Shown here: piece after piece, positions 34,471 through 42,457 of the stretch
How the letters are laid out: each line of letters opens with the position of its first letter
How positions within the stretch are numbered: the first letter of the stretch is position 1
Source: Proteiniphilum acetatigenes DSM 18083
Lineage (GTDB): Bacteria > Bacteroidota > Bacteroidia > Bacteroidales > Dysgonomonadaceae
Reading direction: 5' to 3'
DNA: 64,000 nucleotides
Assembly: GCF_000380985.1 (NCBI RefSeq)
Contig: NZ_KB905699.1
Location: 62,001 to 126,000 of the forward strand
Position numbers and translations under genes: made by a program
The notes under the pieces: model-generated
Database searches by the model: none
Seen by the model: the letters and a program-made list of their open reading frames with translations, nothing else
Told to the model about the DNA's origin: nothing

Positions 34471-37400
34471 TTAAATTCCAACTTGCAAGCCTAATGAATA
34501 TGACTTCACTAAAGGATATGCATCATTTATATCCTTTCCTTGTATTTCGGGATCAAGCCCTCTGTATCTTGTAAGTGTGAATAAATTTTCACCTGATATG
34601 AAGAATCTTATGTCGCTAAGTCCCAATCTGGATAAGACTCTTTTACCTCTAAGTGTGTATCCGATCTGTATATTCTTTAATCGCATATAGCTTAGGTTGT
34701 CTAACCAGAATGTTGTTTCTGCTGTGTTGTTACTGCCACCTCCTAATCTTGGCCAACTACCCCCTCTGTTTTCGTGACTCCAGGGATTGTCAATATGCCA
34801 CTGACTAAAGGCATAACTTGTAGTAGGAGGGTTCACAGAATTATAACGGACTAGCCAGTAATCCTTACGCCCTGACGCTCCGGTTAACAAAGTGGAGAAA
34901 TCAATCCCTCTCCAACTCATATTGACTGTGAAGCCGAAATTGGTGCGAGGCCTGTTCTGATCTATATCTGGATAAGCTTTTCGGTCATTACCATCAATCC
35001 GTCCGTCTCCATTCAGATCGAGTCTTAATAAATCTCCAGGAGCTGCACCTTGGGGGGTACTATTGTAAATATCATCCCAGGTTTGTGCTATTCCTTTGTC
35101 TTCGTAAGAATATAGAAAACCATATGGCATATTGATAAATGTTGAACCTCTGCCTAAATATTCATTCCAACTTTCCAGACGATTTCTGTTATGCGCAATA
35201 TTCAAATGTAAGTTATAGGAGAAATCGGATATCTTATCTTGCCATCTGAAGTTTCCCTCTATTCCCCGATTCCTTAAGTTACCGATATTTGTCCTTGGTG
35301 CTGTATATGCCCCCGTTAAATGTATGGACATTTCAGAAGGACGATTCATTCCTTTGGTTAATCTGTCATAATAGTCAATTTCAGCTGATAGTCTGTTATT
35401 TAAAAATCCGAGATCCAGACCTATATTTGTTACATAGGTACTTTCCCAAGATAAATTTCTATTGATCATCTTTCTATTTACAAACCCTTTGACTATTTGC
35501 CCATCAATTACATAGTTCATGGTGGTTAATGTTTCCTGTTGTTCGTACCGCCCTACGCCACTGTTATTTCCTAAACCACCGTATGAAACACGAAATTTGG
35601 CATTATCCAAAAAACTCTCTGTAAATTTTTTAATAAAATCTTCTTCTGAGAATCTCCAACCTAGAGAACCTGAAGGAAAGAATCCGTACTGGCGATCACC
35701 GATAAATCTTGAAGACCCATCATATCTGGCACTAAATTCGAGGAGATATTTATTATAAGCATTGTAATTTAAACGTCCTACAAATGAGCGCATTGCTTCT
35801 TCATTTGAATTTCCTCCGGTTGATTGTATTGAGACTAAGGCCGCATCGATCTCATGCAATGAGGGATGTAACCTGTCGTTCCTTGATGCAGATTGGGCTC
35901 TGTTGTACCAATACTCTTGACTAAACACTAATAGGGCGTTTATCTGATGATTTTCATTTATCCGTTTATCATAGTTTAACAGACTATTTAATTGGGTTTT
36001 ATAACCTGTATTTGTGTAATTTTGGATAGGTGTACTCTCTGTGATAAACCACCGATCGGTTAAAGATGCTGTTTGGAAATTATAGGCCCGAACAGGTATG
36101 TGTGCAGTATACCTAAACTGGTTATAGTAATTGATAGTGTAATCAATCCGAGCCCTTAAATCTTTAATTGGGAACCATTCAATAAAAAGAGAAGGATTTA
36201 TTTCCTGCCTATTCTGACTGTTTCTTGCATTATTGTAGGATTGTAATGGGTTAAATACTAGTAGATTCTCATTGTATGCCATTTCTCCTCCATAATAACC
36301 TGTAACGGGGTCGTAGGGCGTTATTCCAGCTATTGAAGCTCTGAGGTCAGTACCAACACTCCCTTGTGTGAATCCCTCGGTTCCTGCATAATCCCAAACA
36401 GACCAGTTCCCGCCGAAGCGTGTACCGATCTTTAGGTTATCTCTTAAAGAATAGTCATAATTAAATCTGGCATTATATCTTCGGTAATCATTGTTGATTT
36501 GTAACCCTTGTTCATCCATGACACCTATAGATACGAAAAAGTTTGATTTTTCATTACTGCCAGATGCGGATAGATTATAGTTCTGCATTACTCCATTCCG
36601 GATAATGATATCCCACCAATCGGTATTCGGATATCTAACAGGATCGATCATGCCCAAAGCCATCCATTGATCAATGGTCCCGTCTTTAAAGTTTAAATTT
36701 TCTCGCAAAATCCCTGTGGATTGAGTTACCTGGTGGAGAGTTAAAGATCTAGGATAATCAGGTAAAAAAGCATACATGTCAGTGGGTTTCGATAAGGTTA
36801 AATTACTGGAAAATTCGAACCTCGCTTTTTCTTGATTACTCCCGGATTTTGTGGTGATTAAAATTACCCCATTTGCTGCCCTTGATCCATATATTGCTGC
36901 AGAACTTGCATCTTTTAATACAGTAACGCTCTCTACATCATTGACATTCAGTCGGTTCATATCTACGTCGGGCATGCCGTCTACTACTATTAAAGGATTC
37001 GCATCGTTTACAGTGCCCAAGCCCCTTATTAACAAGGACACATCATTCCTTCCCGCCATACCTGTATTTTGGCTAATAGCCAAACCGGGCAGTTGACCGC
37101 TTAATGCCGTAGATAGATTGGTTACCGCCCTACTCGCTATTTTTTCATCAAGTTGAACGGTCGCAACAGATCCGGTTAAATTTACTTTTTTCTGTGTACC
37201 GAAACCAACAACTACAACCTCATCCAGAACACTTGTTTCTTCAGTTAATACAATGTTAATTATCGATTTATTCCCTACATTGACTTGTTGTTCTTCGTAT
37301 CCGATATAGGAAAATTTCAAATCAGAGGTACCTGACCTAACTCTGATTGAGTAATTACCATCGATATCAGTAACTGTACCATTGGATGTCCCTACTTCCT

Positions 37401-37575
37401 GTATAGTTACACCTATTAGTGGCTCGTTGTTGATATCCATTACTTTACCTGTAACAGCAATACTGTTTTGTGAGTAAATAGAAGTCACAATGGTAAAGTG
37501 AAGCAAGAATGTACATAAAAAGGTCTTCAAGTAAAAGATTTTTTGTACAGTGAATTTCGATAATTTGATTTTCAT
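34471..37575 (-). CDS. SusC/RagA family TonB-dependent glycan transporter (second locus)
   Basis: 1034 residues. After a signal peptide (ends near SIYSQN) come the CarboxypepD_reg-like domain (TGKVMDINNEPLIGVTIQEV), the TonB box region (VLDEVVVVGFGTQKKVNLTG), the plug with NPLIVVDGMPDVDMNRLNVN and ASSAAIYGSRAANGVILITT, and a barrel that ends SLGLQVGI. It heads the minus-strand operon susC-susD-DUF5018-DUF4466 that stops at the 31141 terminator. A shared element at 37711-37740 lies 136 bases upstream. Confidence 0.95.
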   Translation of the reverse strand: MKIKLSKFTVQKIFYLKTFLCTFLLHFTIVTSIYSQNSIAVTGKVMDINNEPLIGVTIQEVGTSNGTVTDIDGNYSIRVRSGTSDLKFSYIGYEEQQVNVGNKSIINIVLTEETSVLDEVVVVGFGTQKKVNLTGSVATVQLDEKIASRAVTNLSTALSGQLPGLAISQNTGMAGRNDVSLLIRGLGTVNDANPLIVVDGMPDVDMNRLNVNDVESVTVLKDASSAAIYGSRAANGVILITTKSGSNQEKARFEFSSNLTLSKPTDMYAFLPDYPRSLTLHQVTQSTGILRENLNFKDGTIDQWMALGMIDPVRYPNTDWWDIIIRNGVMQNYNLSASGSNEKSNFFVSIGVMDEQGLQINNDYRRYNARFNYDYSLRDNLKIGTRFGGNWSVWDYAGTEGFTQGSVGTDLRASIAGITPYDPVTGYYGGEMAYNENLLVFNPLQSYNNARNSQNRQEINPSLFIEWFPIKDLRARIDYTINYYNQFRYTAHIPVRAYNFQTASLTDRWFITESTPIQNYTNTGYKTQLNSLLNYDKRINENHQINALLVFSQEYWYNRAQSASRNDRLHPSLHEIDAALVSIQSTGGNSNEEAMRSFVGRLNYNAYNKYLLEFSARYDGSSRFIGDRQYGFFPSGSLGWRFSEEDFIKKFTESFLDNAKFRVSYGGLGNNSGVGRYEQQETLTTMNYVIDGQIVKGFVNRKMINRNLSWESTYVTNIGLDLGFLNNRLSAEIDYYDRLTKGMNRPSEMSIHLTGAYTAPRTNIGNLRNRGIEGNFRWQDKISDFSYNLHLNIAHNRNRLESWNEYLGRGSTFINMPYGFLYSYEDKGIAQTWDDIYNSTPQGAAPGDLLRLDLNGDGRIDGNDRKAYPDIDQNRPRTNFGFTVNMSWRGIDFSTLLTGASGRKDYWLVRYNSVNPPTTSYAFSQWHIDNPWSHENRGGSWPRLGGGSNNTAETTFWLDNLSYMRLKNIQIGYTLRGKRVLSRLGLSDIRFFISGENLFTLTRYRGLDPEIQGKDINDAYPLVKSYSLGLQVGI

Positions 37576-37710
37576 GAGTCAAATAATTTATTATTTAAAT
37601 TTTTTCACAGTGAAATTTGTTGTACAATTAATGAGTACTCTAATTTAATGTATTGAAACTTTCACTAATACAAATTAAATCTATTGTACTTGCAACATTG
37701 CTTAACATTC

Positions 37711-37740
37711 CGCATTTATATACTCAAAAGACGTAAAAAT
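37711..37740 (-). promoter_or_regulatory. Shared upstream element, copy 1 (second susC)
   Basis: The segment resembles 44955-44983: both start cgcat, contain atactcaaaa or tatactcaaaa and end in acg(t)aaaaa. It lies 136 bases before the susC start, almost the same distance as the other copy from its gene. It may be an operator or an upstream promoter element. Confidence 0.45.
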
Positions 37741-37775
37741 CTTGTTTGATGGTTCCAATCCCAAAATTCCGTAGA

Positions 37776-38960
37776 TCAATCTTTTATATTCTTCATTGCT
37801 AAATAACTCATTAACCCCATGGCCATTTCTATACACTCTTCGTTAATTTCCATTGTAGGAGTATGCAATGTGGGATTTGTCCTGTCCGGATAACCTGTAC
37901 CGAGTAGATAAAAACAGGAACTGAAATTCTGGGCATAATAGGCGAAATCTTCTGATGCCATCCATATATCTGTTTCAATGATATTAGTGTCGCCGATGTA
38001 TTCCCTCATATAGGAATACACTTTGTCGGTTAAGGTTTCACAGTTATAAAGACAGGGGTAACCTCTTTTAATGTCTATATCGCATTCGCAGCCTAATCCG
38101 TACGCTACTGATTTTGCTATCTCTGTAATTTTTTTATGTGCTTCTCCACGCCAATGCTCATCCATGGTACGAAAGGTTCCTTCTATAAAAACGGTATCGG
38201 GTATTATATTTGTCGAACCATCTGCATTAATCTTTCCAAATGATAAGACTGTCGGCGTTTTAGGATTATTGTATCTGCTGACAATTTGTTGTAGTGTGAC
38301 AATAATTGTAGATGCGGCAATGACTGGATCATTATTATTGTGAGGTTCGGCTCCATGTCCCCCTTTTCCGATTACTTTTATTCTTACTTCATCCATGGAG
38401 GCCATAAACCTCCCTTTCCGGATCCCTACTTTCCCGCTTTCAATGGAAGGCATTGTATGTTGTCCGATAATAGCATCGATTTTAGGGTTTAATAGAACCT
38501 CTTCCTGTAGAATTTTAATTGCTCCGCCCGGTAGTATCTCTTCGGCAGGTTGAAAGATCAACTTTACAGTTCCATTGATTTTCTTCTCTAATCTTTTGAG
38601 TATATGTGCTACACCGAGTAAAGATGCAACATGCAGGTCATGTCCGCAGGCGTGCATCACTCCCTGGTTGATCGACTTAAAAGCCAAGTTCGTATCTTCC
38701 TGGATAGGGAGAGCATCCATATCTGCACGGAGGGCTATTGTCTTAGCCGTTTTATGATTACCTTCCAGTGTGGCTATTACACCAGTATCTGCAACAGGTA
38801 TCCAGGGTATTCCCAATTCATCTAACGATTTCTTTATAAAGGCTGAAGTTTTGAATTCCTTAAAAGAAAGTTCAGGATGCTGATGTAAATACCTTCTCCT
38901 GATAAGAATATCATCCCTAATCTCAGAAGCAATTTTTTTTATTTCATCTTTTAGTGGCAT
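37776..38960 (-). CDS. M20 family metallo-amidohydrolase
   Basis: 394 residues of the M20D group (hippurate hydrolase, N-acyl amino acid deacylase, IAA-amino-acid hydrolase relatives). The N-terminus RRRYLHQHPELSFKEF, MHACGHDLHVASLLG, the catalytic FQPAEEILPGG, IGQHTMPSIESGKVGIRKG and the last His in TNPTLHTPTMEI are all present, so the di-metal site is intact. No signal peptide, so cytoplasmic. It overlaps the DapA-like gene by 10 bases, implying coupled translation. In this locus it may deacylate an N-acylated product. Confidence 0.92.
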   Translation of the reverse strand: MPLKDEIKKIASEIRDDILIRRRYLHQHPELSFKEFKTSAFIKKSLDELGIPWIPVADTGVIATLEGNHKTAKTIALRADMDALPIQEDTNLAFKSINQGVMHACGHDLHVASLLGVAHILKRLEKKINGTVKLIFQPAEEILPGGAIKILQEEVLLNPKIDAIIGQHTMPSIESGKVGIRKGRFMASMDEVRIKVIGKGGHGAEPHNNNDPVIAASTIIVTLQQIVSRYNNPKTPTVLSFGKINADGSTNIIPDTVFIEGTFRTMDEHWRGEAHKKITEIAKSVAYGLGCECDIDIKRGYPCLYNCETLTDKVYSYMREYIGDTNIIETDIWMASEDFAYYAQNFSSCFYLLGTGYPDRTNPTLHTPTMEINEECIEMAMGLMSYLAMKNIKD

Positions 38961-40018
38961 ATGTCGTTGGCTATAAATTCTTTCACATAATCGTCATCCG
39001 TCCATTTCTTATATTGAGAGATAACCCTTTCTATTTCGACTATTTGGCCTTCAGATAATTTCTCTTTGGGATTCAGACACCAAATTCCTTTCAATAATCC
39101 CTGTTTTCTCAGTACTTCATGGATCCCTGCGATAGAACCTTTGAAATTATTGGCCACATCAAAGATCGCGGCATTCATATCGGTAACTTCAATGGCTGTT
39201 TTCAGTATTTCTTCATAGTCCAGGGTTTTATTTTTCAATCCATTCTTTATATCATGAAAAAATTCAACCGATTTTTTTGTCCAGACTGCATAATGCCCTA
39301 ATAAGCCACCCACAAATCTTTTTTCAATTAGCTGATCTCCCGCATGAATTACATAAGGAGTAATTAAGTCCAACACAATATTATCATCATTGCCGGTGTA
39401 AAGGAAAATTTCTTCATTTCTTTTGGAATTACAGATTGCCCGGACAACGTCTATAGTGTGATATCTGTTGAAAGGGGCGGTTTTAATAGCGTAGACATTA
39501 TCAATATTACAGAATTCCTTCCAGAACGAATAACTAAGTATTCTTCCACCAACGGAGGGTTGGAGATAAAACCCGAATACCGGAATTTCTTTTGCTACAG
39601 CTTTAGTCCGGTCAATGAGTTCTTTCTCCGACAGTGAATCTAAACCTCCCATACTAAGAAGTCCTAAATCATAGCCAAGGTTTTTTGCAATACAGGCTTC
39701 TCTGATTGCTTGTGTTGTTTGGCCGCAAATACCAGCCACTTTTATAAATGAGTCTCCTGGATTTACTCTTTTAATCTCATCAGCTGTTATTTCCAATACT
39801 TTTTCAAAATAATTGTATTCCGGATGTCTGATCTCAAATTGAGTAGTATGAACTCCTATTGCTATCCCGTCGACACCACATGAAATATAGTAGCGGGTCA
39901 ATCTTCGCTGTGCTTCTTCATCAATAGTTAAGTCTTTATGTAAAGCGAGAGGGTGGGCAGGAATGACTCCTCCTTCTCTTAATCTTTCCAGAACTTTTGG
40001 ATTTAGTGTAGCATTCAT
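38951..40018 (-). CDS. Dihydrodipicolinate synthase/N-acetylneuraminate lyase family aldolase
   Basis: 355 residues, cytoplasmic TIM-barrel class I aldolase. ISCGVDGIAIGVHTTQFEIR is the substrate region, FGFYLQPSVGG carries the conserved Tyr and NVYAIKTAPFNRY the Schiff-base Lys. It is longer than DapA (about 292), with a C-terminal extension, and belongs to a catabolic branch and not lysine synthesis. It lies between the epimerase-like and M20 genes with near-zero spacing, so the three act together. A keto-acid sugar is the likely substrate, by inference. Confidence 0.87.
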   Translation of the reverse strand: MNATLNPKVLERLREGGVIPAHPLALHKDLTIDEEAQRRLTRYYISCGVDGIAIGVHTTQFEIRHPEYNYFEKVLEITADEIKRVNPGDSFIKVAGICGQTTQAIREACIAKNLGYDLGLLSMGGLDSLSEKELIDRTKAVAKEIPVFGFYLQPSVGGRILSYSFWKEFCNIDNVYAIKTAPFNRYHTIDVVRAICNSKRNEEIFLYTGNDDNIVLDLITPYVIHAGDQLIEKRFVGGLLGHYAVWTKKSVEFFHDIKNGLKNKTLDYEEILKTAIEVTDMNAAIFDVANNFKGSIAGIHEVLRKQGLLKGIWCLNPKEKLSEGQIVEIERVISQYKKWTDDDYVKEFIANDICH

Positions 40019-40030
40019 GATGATAATCAG

Positions 40031-41053
40031 TTAAAATTTTCCTTTTCTTTCTTGAAAATGGGTTGGTTTTTCTTTTATCTTTCCTCCTTCGATAACCCAG
40101 TGACTGATAAGATTTATCATTTGTCCCAGACTGATATGGGGATATCCGAAAAGTCTGAAACATTCGGCTGCATTGCTTAATAAAGCGTTCGACGCCTCGA
40201 TACCGGTAAATTTTGGTGTTTTATTAAAAACTTTCCCGAATTCTTCGGCAATCCATCTTACAGATATTGTCTCCGGTCCGGTAATATTTACAATTTTACC
40301 CGGTACAGAGCAATGGAGTAGCGATCTGATCGCAATTTCGTTAGCATCTCCCTGCCAGATTACATTGACATTACCCATCGTTAGATCGATTTCTTTTTCC
40401 CCATAGACTGACCTGGCAATTTCCAACAATACACCATATGAAACATCATTCGCGTAATTTAGCCTATATATTAGGATAGGGGTATTGTACTTTTTGGAAA
40501 AATATTGAAAAATTCGTTCTCTTCCCAAACAAGATTGGGCATACTCTCCTATAGGAGAAGCCGGCATATCCTCAGTCATTCCTCCTGATGTAACAGGAGA
40601 TAATGGATAAACATTCCCCGAAGAGAAGACCACGATATTGGATTGTTTGAATTTCTGAGCAATTATACCGGGCAGGAATGTATTCATTGCCCAGGTATAG
40701 GATTCGTTTCCGGTTGTACCAAACTTGTGGCCCGCCAGATATATTACATTAGGAGTATCTGGTAATTTTTTGAGATCATCTTCATTCAACAAGTCCGCTT
40801 TAATGGTTGTAATACCACACTTGTTCAAATCGTTCCAAACGTCGGGGTCAGAAAATCTTGATACGGCAATGATCTGTTTCTGAATGTTTGTTTCATTGAT
40901 AGCTTCCTTTGCCAGTTTCGCCATTGCAGGCCCCATTTTGCCACCTGCTCCCAGAATAAGAATATCACCATCAATTTTAATAATGTCGTTCAATAATTGA
41001 GAGGATGGTTTCAAATATTCTTGTAGTATAAACTCTTTGTCAAACGTTTTCAT
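40031..41053 (-). CDS. NAD-dependent epimerase/dehydratase-like protein
   Basis: 340 residues from MKTFDKEFILQ; the ATG at 41113 lies inside an intergenic repeat and is unlikely. The Rossmann motif is ILGAGGKMGPAMAKLAKEA (GxGGxMG). VIYLAGHKFGTTGN and VVFSSGNVYPLSP are SDR-type segments. The usual YxxxK reads YAQSC, so the catalytic Lys appears to be Cys or shifted. ANDVSYGVLLEIARSVYGE and VIWQGDANEIAIRSLL follow. It is the first gene of the epimerase-DapA-M20 operon; the substrate is not known. Confidence 0.82.
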   Translation of the reverse strand: MKTFDKEFILQEYLKPSSQLLNDIIKIDGDILILGAGGKMGPAMAKLAKEAINETNIQKQIIAVSRFSDPDVWNDLNKCGITTIKADLLNEDDLKKLPDTPNVIYLAGHKFGTTGNESYTWAMNTFLPGIIAQKFKQSNIVVFSSGNVYPLSPVTSGGMTEDMPASPIGEYAQSCLGRERIFQYFSKKYNTPILIYRLNYANDVSYGVLLEIARSVYGEKEIDLTMGNVNVIWQGDANEIAIRSLLHCSVPGKIVNITGPETISVRWIAEEFGKVFNKTPKFTGIEASNALLSNAAECFRLFGYPHISLGQMINLISHWVIEGGKIKEKPTHFQERKGKF

Positions 41054-41073
41054 ATGATTAAAACTATTTATTT

Positions 41074-41087
41074 TCACTAAAGTTAAA
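41074..41087 (-). promoter_or_regulatory. Possible -7 region of epimerase operon
   Basis: The minus strand reads TAACTTTAGTGAA, which resembles TAnnTTTG, about 20 bases before the chosen start. The same bases occur before the regulator gene at 57792-57804, next to another copy of the dispersed repeat. Confidence 0.4.
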
Positions 41088-41091
41088 TATT

Positions 41092-41150
41092 TGCTCGCCA
41101 TGGAATAATTCAAATGAGCTTGTCTTCTGCTCGTCTGGCTTAACGCAAAT
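41092..41150 (+). repeat. Copy of dispersed intergenic repeat
   Basis: gctcgccatggaataattca followed by aatgagcttgtcttctgctc and tggcttaacg. This matches 57844-57893 closely and the units at 18851-19046 more loosely. It lies upstream of the epimerase operon. Confidence 0.65.
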
Positions 41151-41228
41151 AGTTTAAAGGTATCATATGGAACTCGCAGTAAACATGTCCTTGTGTGAGA
41201 ACAGTTATTCTGCTCGTTTCATCGCTTT

Positions 41229-42437
41229 CTATTTTAAAAATATATCGATAAAATTAAATATTACCAACACGATTATAATACATAACCCAAGAAACCCCGA
41301 TACTTTTAGAAAAGATCCTATTCTATTTTCTTTCATGACTTTTTTATCGTTTGCAATTATGAACATGGCAATTCCGATGATGGGAACAATAAAAATAGTA
41401 ATACTCTGAGCAAAAACGATCAGCTCTAATGGTGCATTGCCAAAGAGGAGCGCGATAATAGCTCCAACGGTCATCACAAGAGCTATCAGTAATTTAGTTT
41501 TATTAGAATTGAAACTACTTCCAAACCCTAGAGCATCACTCATTAAAGTTCCTCCAATGGTGGCGTTTCCAACTACAGAGGAAAAACCTGCGGCAAACAG
41601 CCCGATTAAAAATACCGCAGAAGCGGCTTCTCCAAAAGCCGGCCGTAGTGCCAGTGACATATCTGTAGCTGTCTTCACTTCAACTCCCAATGGTTGGAGA
41701 ATTGCGGCCGCGCAGATCATTAAGATTGCACTCAACAGACCCAATACAATGATTCCAGTTAGACTACTATTGCGGGAAATCTTTTCGTCTGAACTTACAT
41801 TGATTTTCTTTCTTTCCTGTACTAAATAGGAGGTGTAAAAGGCCCCGACAATTGAAAAACAAGATGCGATGAAAGCAATAATTAATCCCATAGATCCGAT
41901 AGGCACTTTGGGAATAACAAAGCCGGAAATAACTTTACTAATGTTGGGGTTTACCTCGAAAAGAGTAATTAAAAAAGCCAATAGCATCATACCAATCAGA
42001 AATATCATCACTTTTTCCAGAACCTTATAAAAGTTTCGAAAAAAAAGCAGTGCTATGCCAACACAATTGAAGAATATAATCCAGATGTTGTTATTTGTAT
42101 TGGTTAATTCTCCTATAGCAATTCCCACGCCCACAGAGTTTCCGGTTTGGAATGAAGTACATACCAGGAAAATACCTATTCCTACTATGGCTGCAAATTT
42201 TCTCCCCCATTTTTCACCAATCACCGTCAGTAAGGATTTGTCAGTGCCTAACCCGATACGTTCTGCTATGAGGGTATACACTGCCATAAAAAATATAGCA
42301 ATAATGATGATCCATAGCAAGTCATAACCAAAGTTTGCTCCTATCTTCGAAGTAATAGTTAATTTGCTGGGACCAAATACTAAAGCACCGACAATCAAAC
42401 CGGGACCGATGGTGTGTATCCAATTGAATCGCTTCAT
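41229..42437 (-). CDS. NRAMP-fold transporter lacking canonical metal motifs
   Basis: 402 residues, about 11 membrane helices, in the NRAMP family. The N-terminus reads HTIGPGLIVGALVFGPSKLT, where metal transporters have DPGN in helix 1; here it is GPSK. Helix 6 reads CFSIVGAFYTSYLVQ, with no MPHN. KIGANFGYDLLW matches the loop after helix 1. Losing both metal-ligand motifs suggests it does not move Mn or Fe and may import an organic product of this locus, with protons. The gene follows the beta-helix gene on the same strand after 20 bases, so it is likely cotranscribed with it. Confidence 0.83.
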   Translation of the reverse strand: MKRFNWIHTIGPGLIVGALVFGPSKLTITSKIGANFGYDLLWIIIIAIFFMAVYTLIAERIGLGTDKSLLTVIGEKWGRKFAAIVGIGIFLVCTSFQTGNSVGVGIAIGELTNTNNNIWIIFFNCVGIALLFFRNFYKVLEKVMIFLIGMMLLAFLITLFEVNPNISKVISGFVIPKVPIGSMGLIIAFIASCFSIVGAFYTSYLVQERKKINVSSDEKISRNSSLTGIIVLGLLSAILMICAAAILQPLGVEVKTATDMSLALRPAFGEAASAVFLIGLFAAGFSSVVGNATIGGTLMSDALGFGSSFNSNKTKLLIALVMTVGAIIALLFGNAPLELIVFAQSITIFIVPIIGIAMFIIANDKKVMKENRIGSFLKVSGFLGLCIIIVLVIFNFIDIFLK

Positions 42438-42457
42438 ATTCGTTAAAGTAAAATATT

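Noticed and set aside
34471-37575. Second SusC/D locus also for fructan
   Set aside because: No GH32 or fructose genes are near; the neighbours point to an esterified amino-sugar-containing glycan.
38951-40018. Lysine-biosynthesis dapA
   Set aside because: Longer than DapA, coupled to an amidohydrolase and an epimerase-like gene in a catabolic region.
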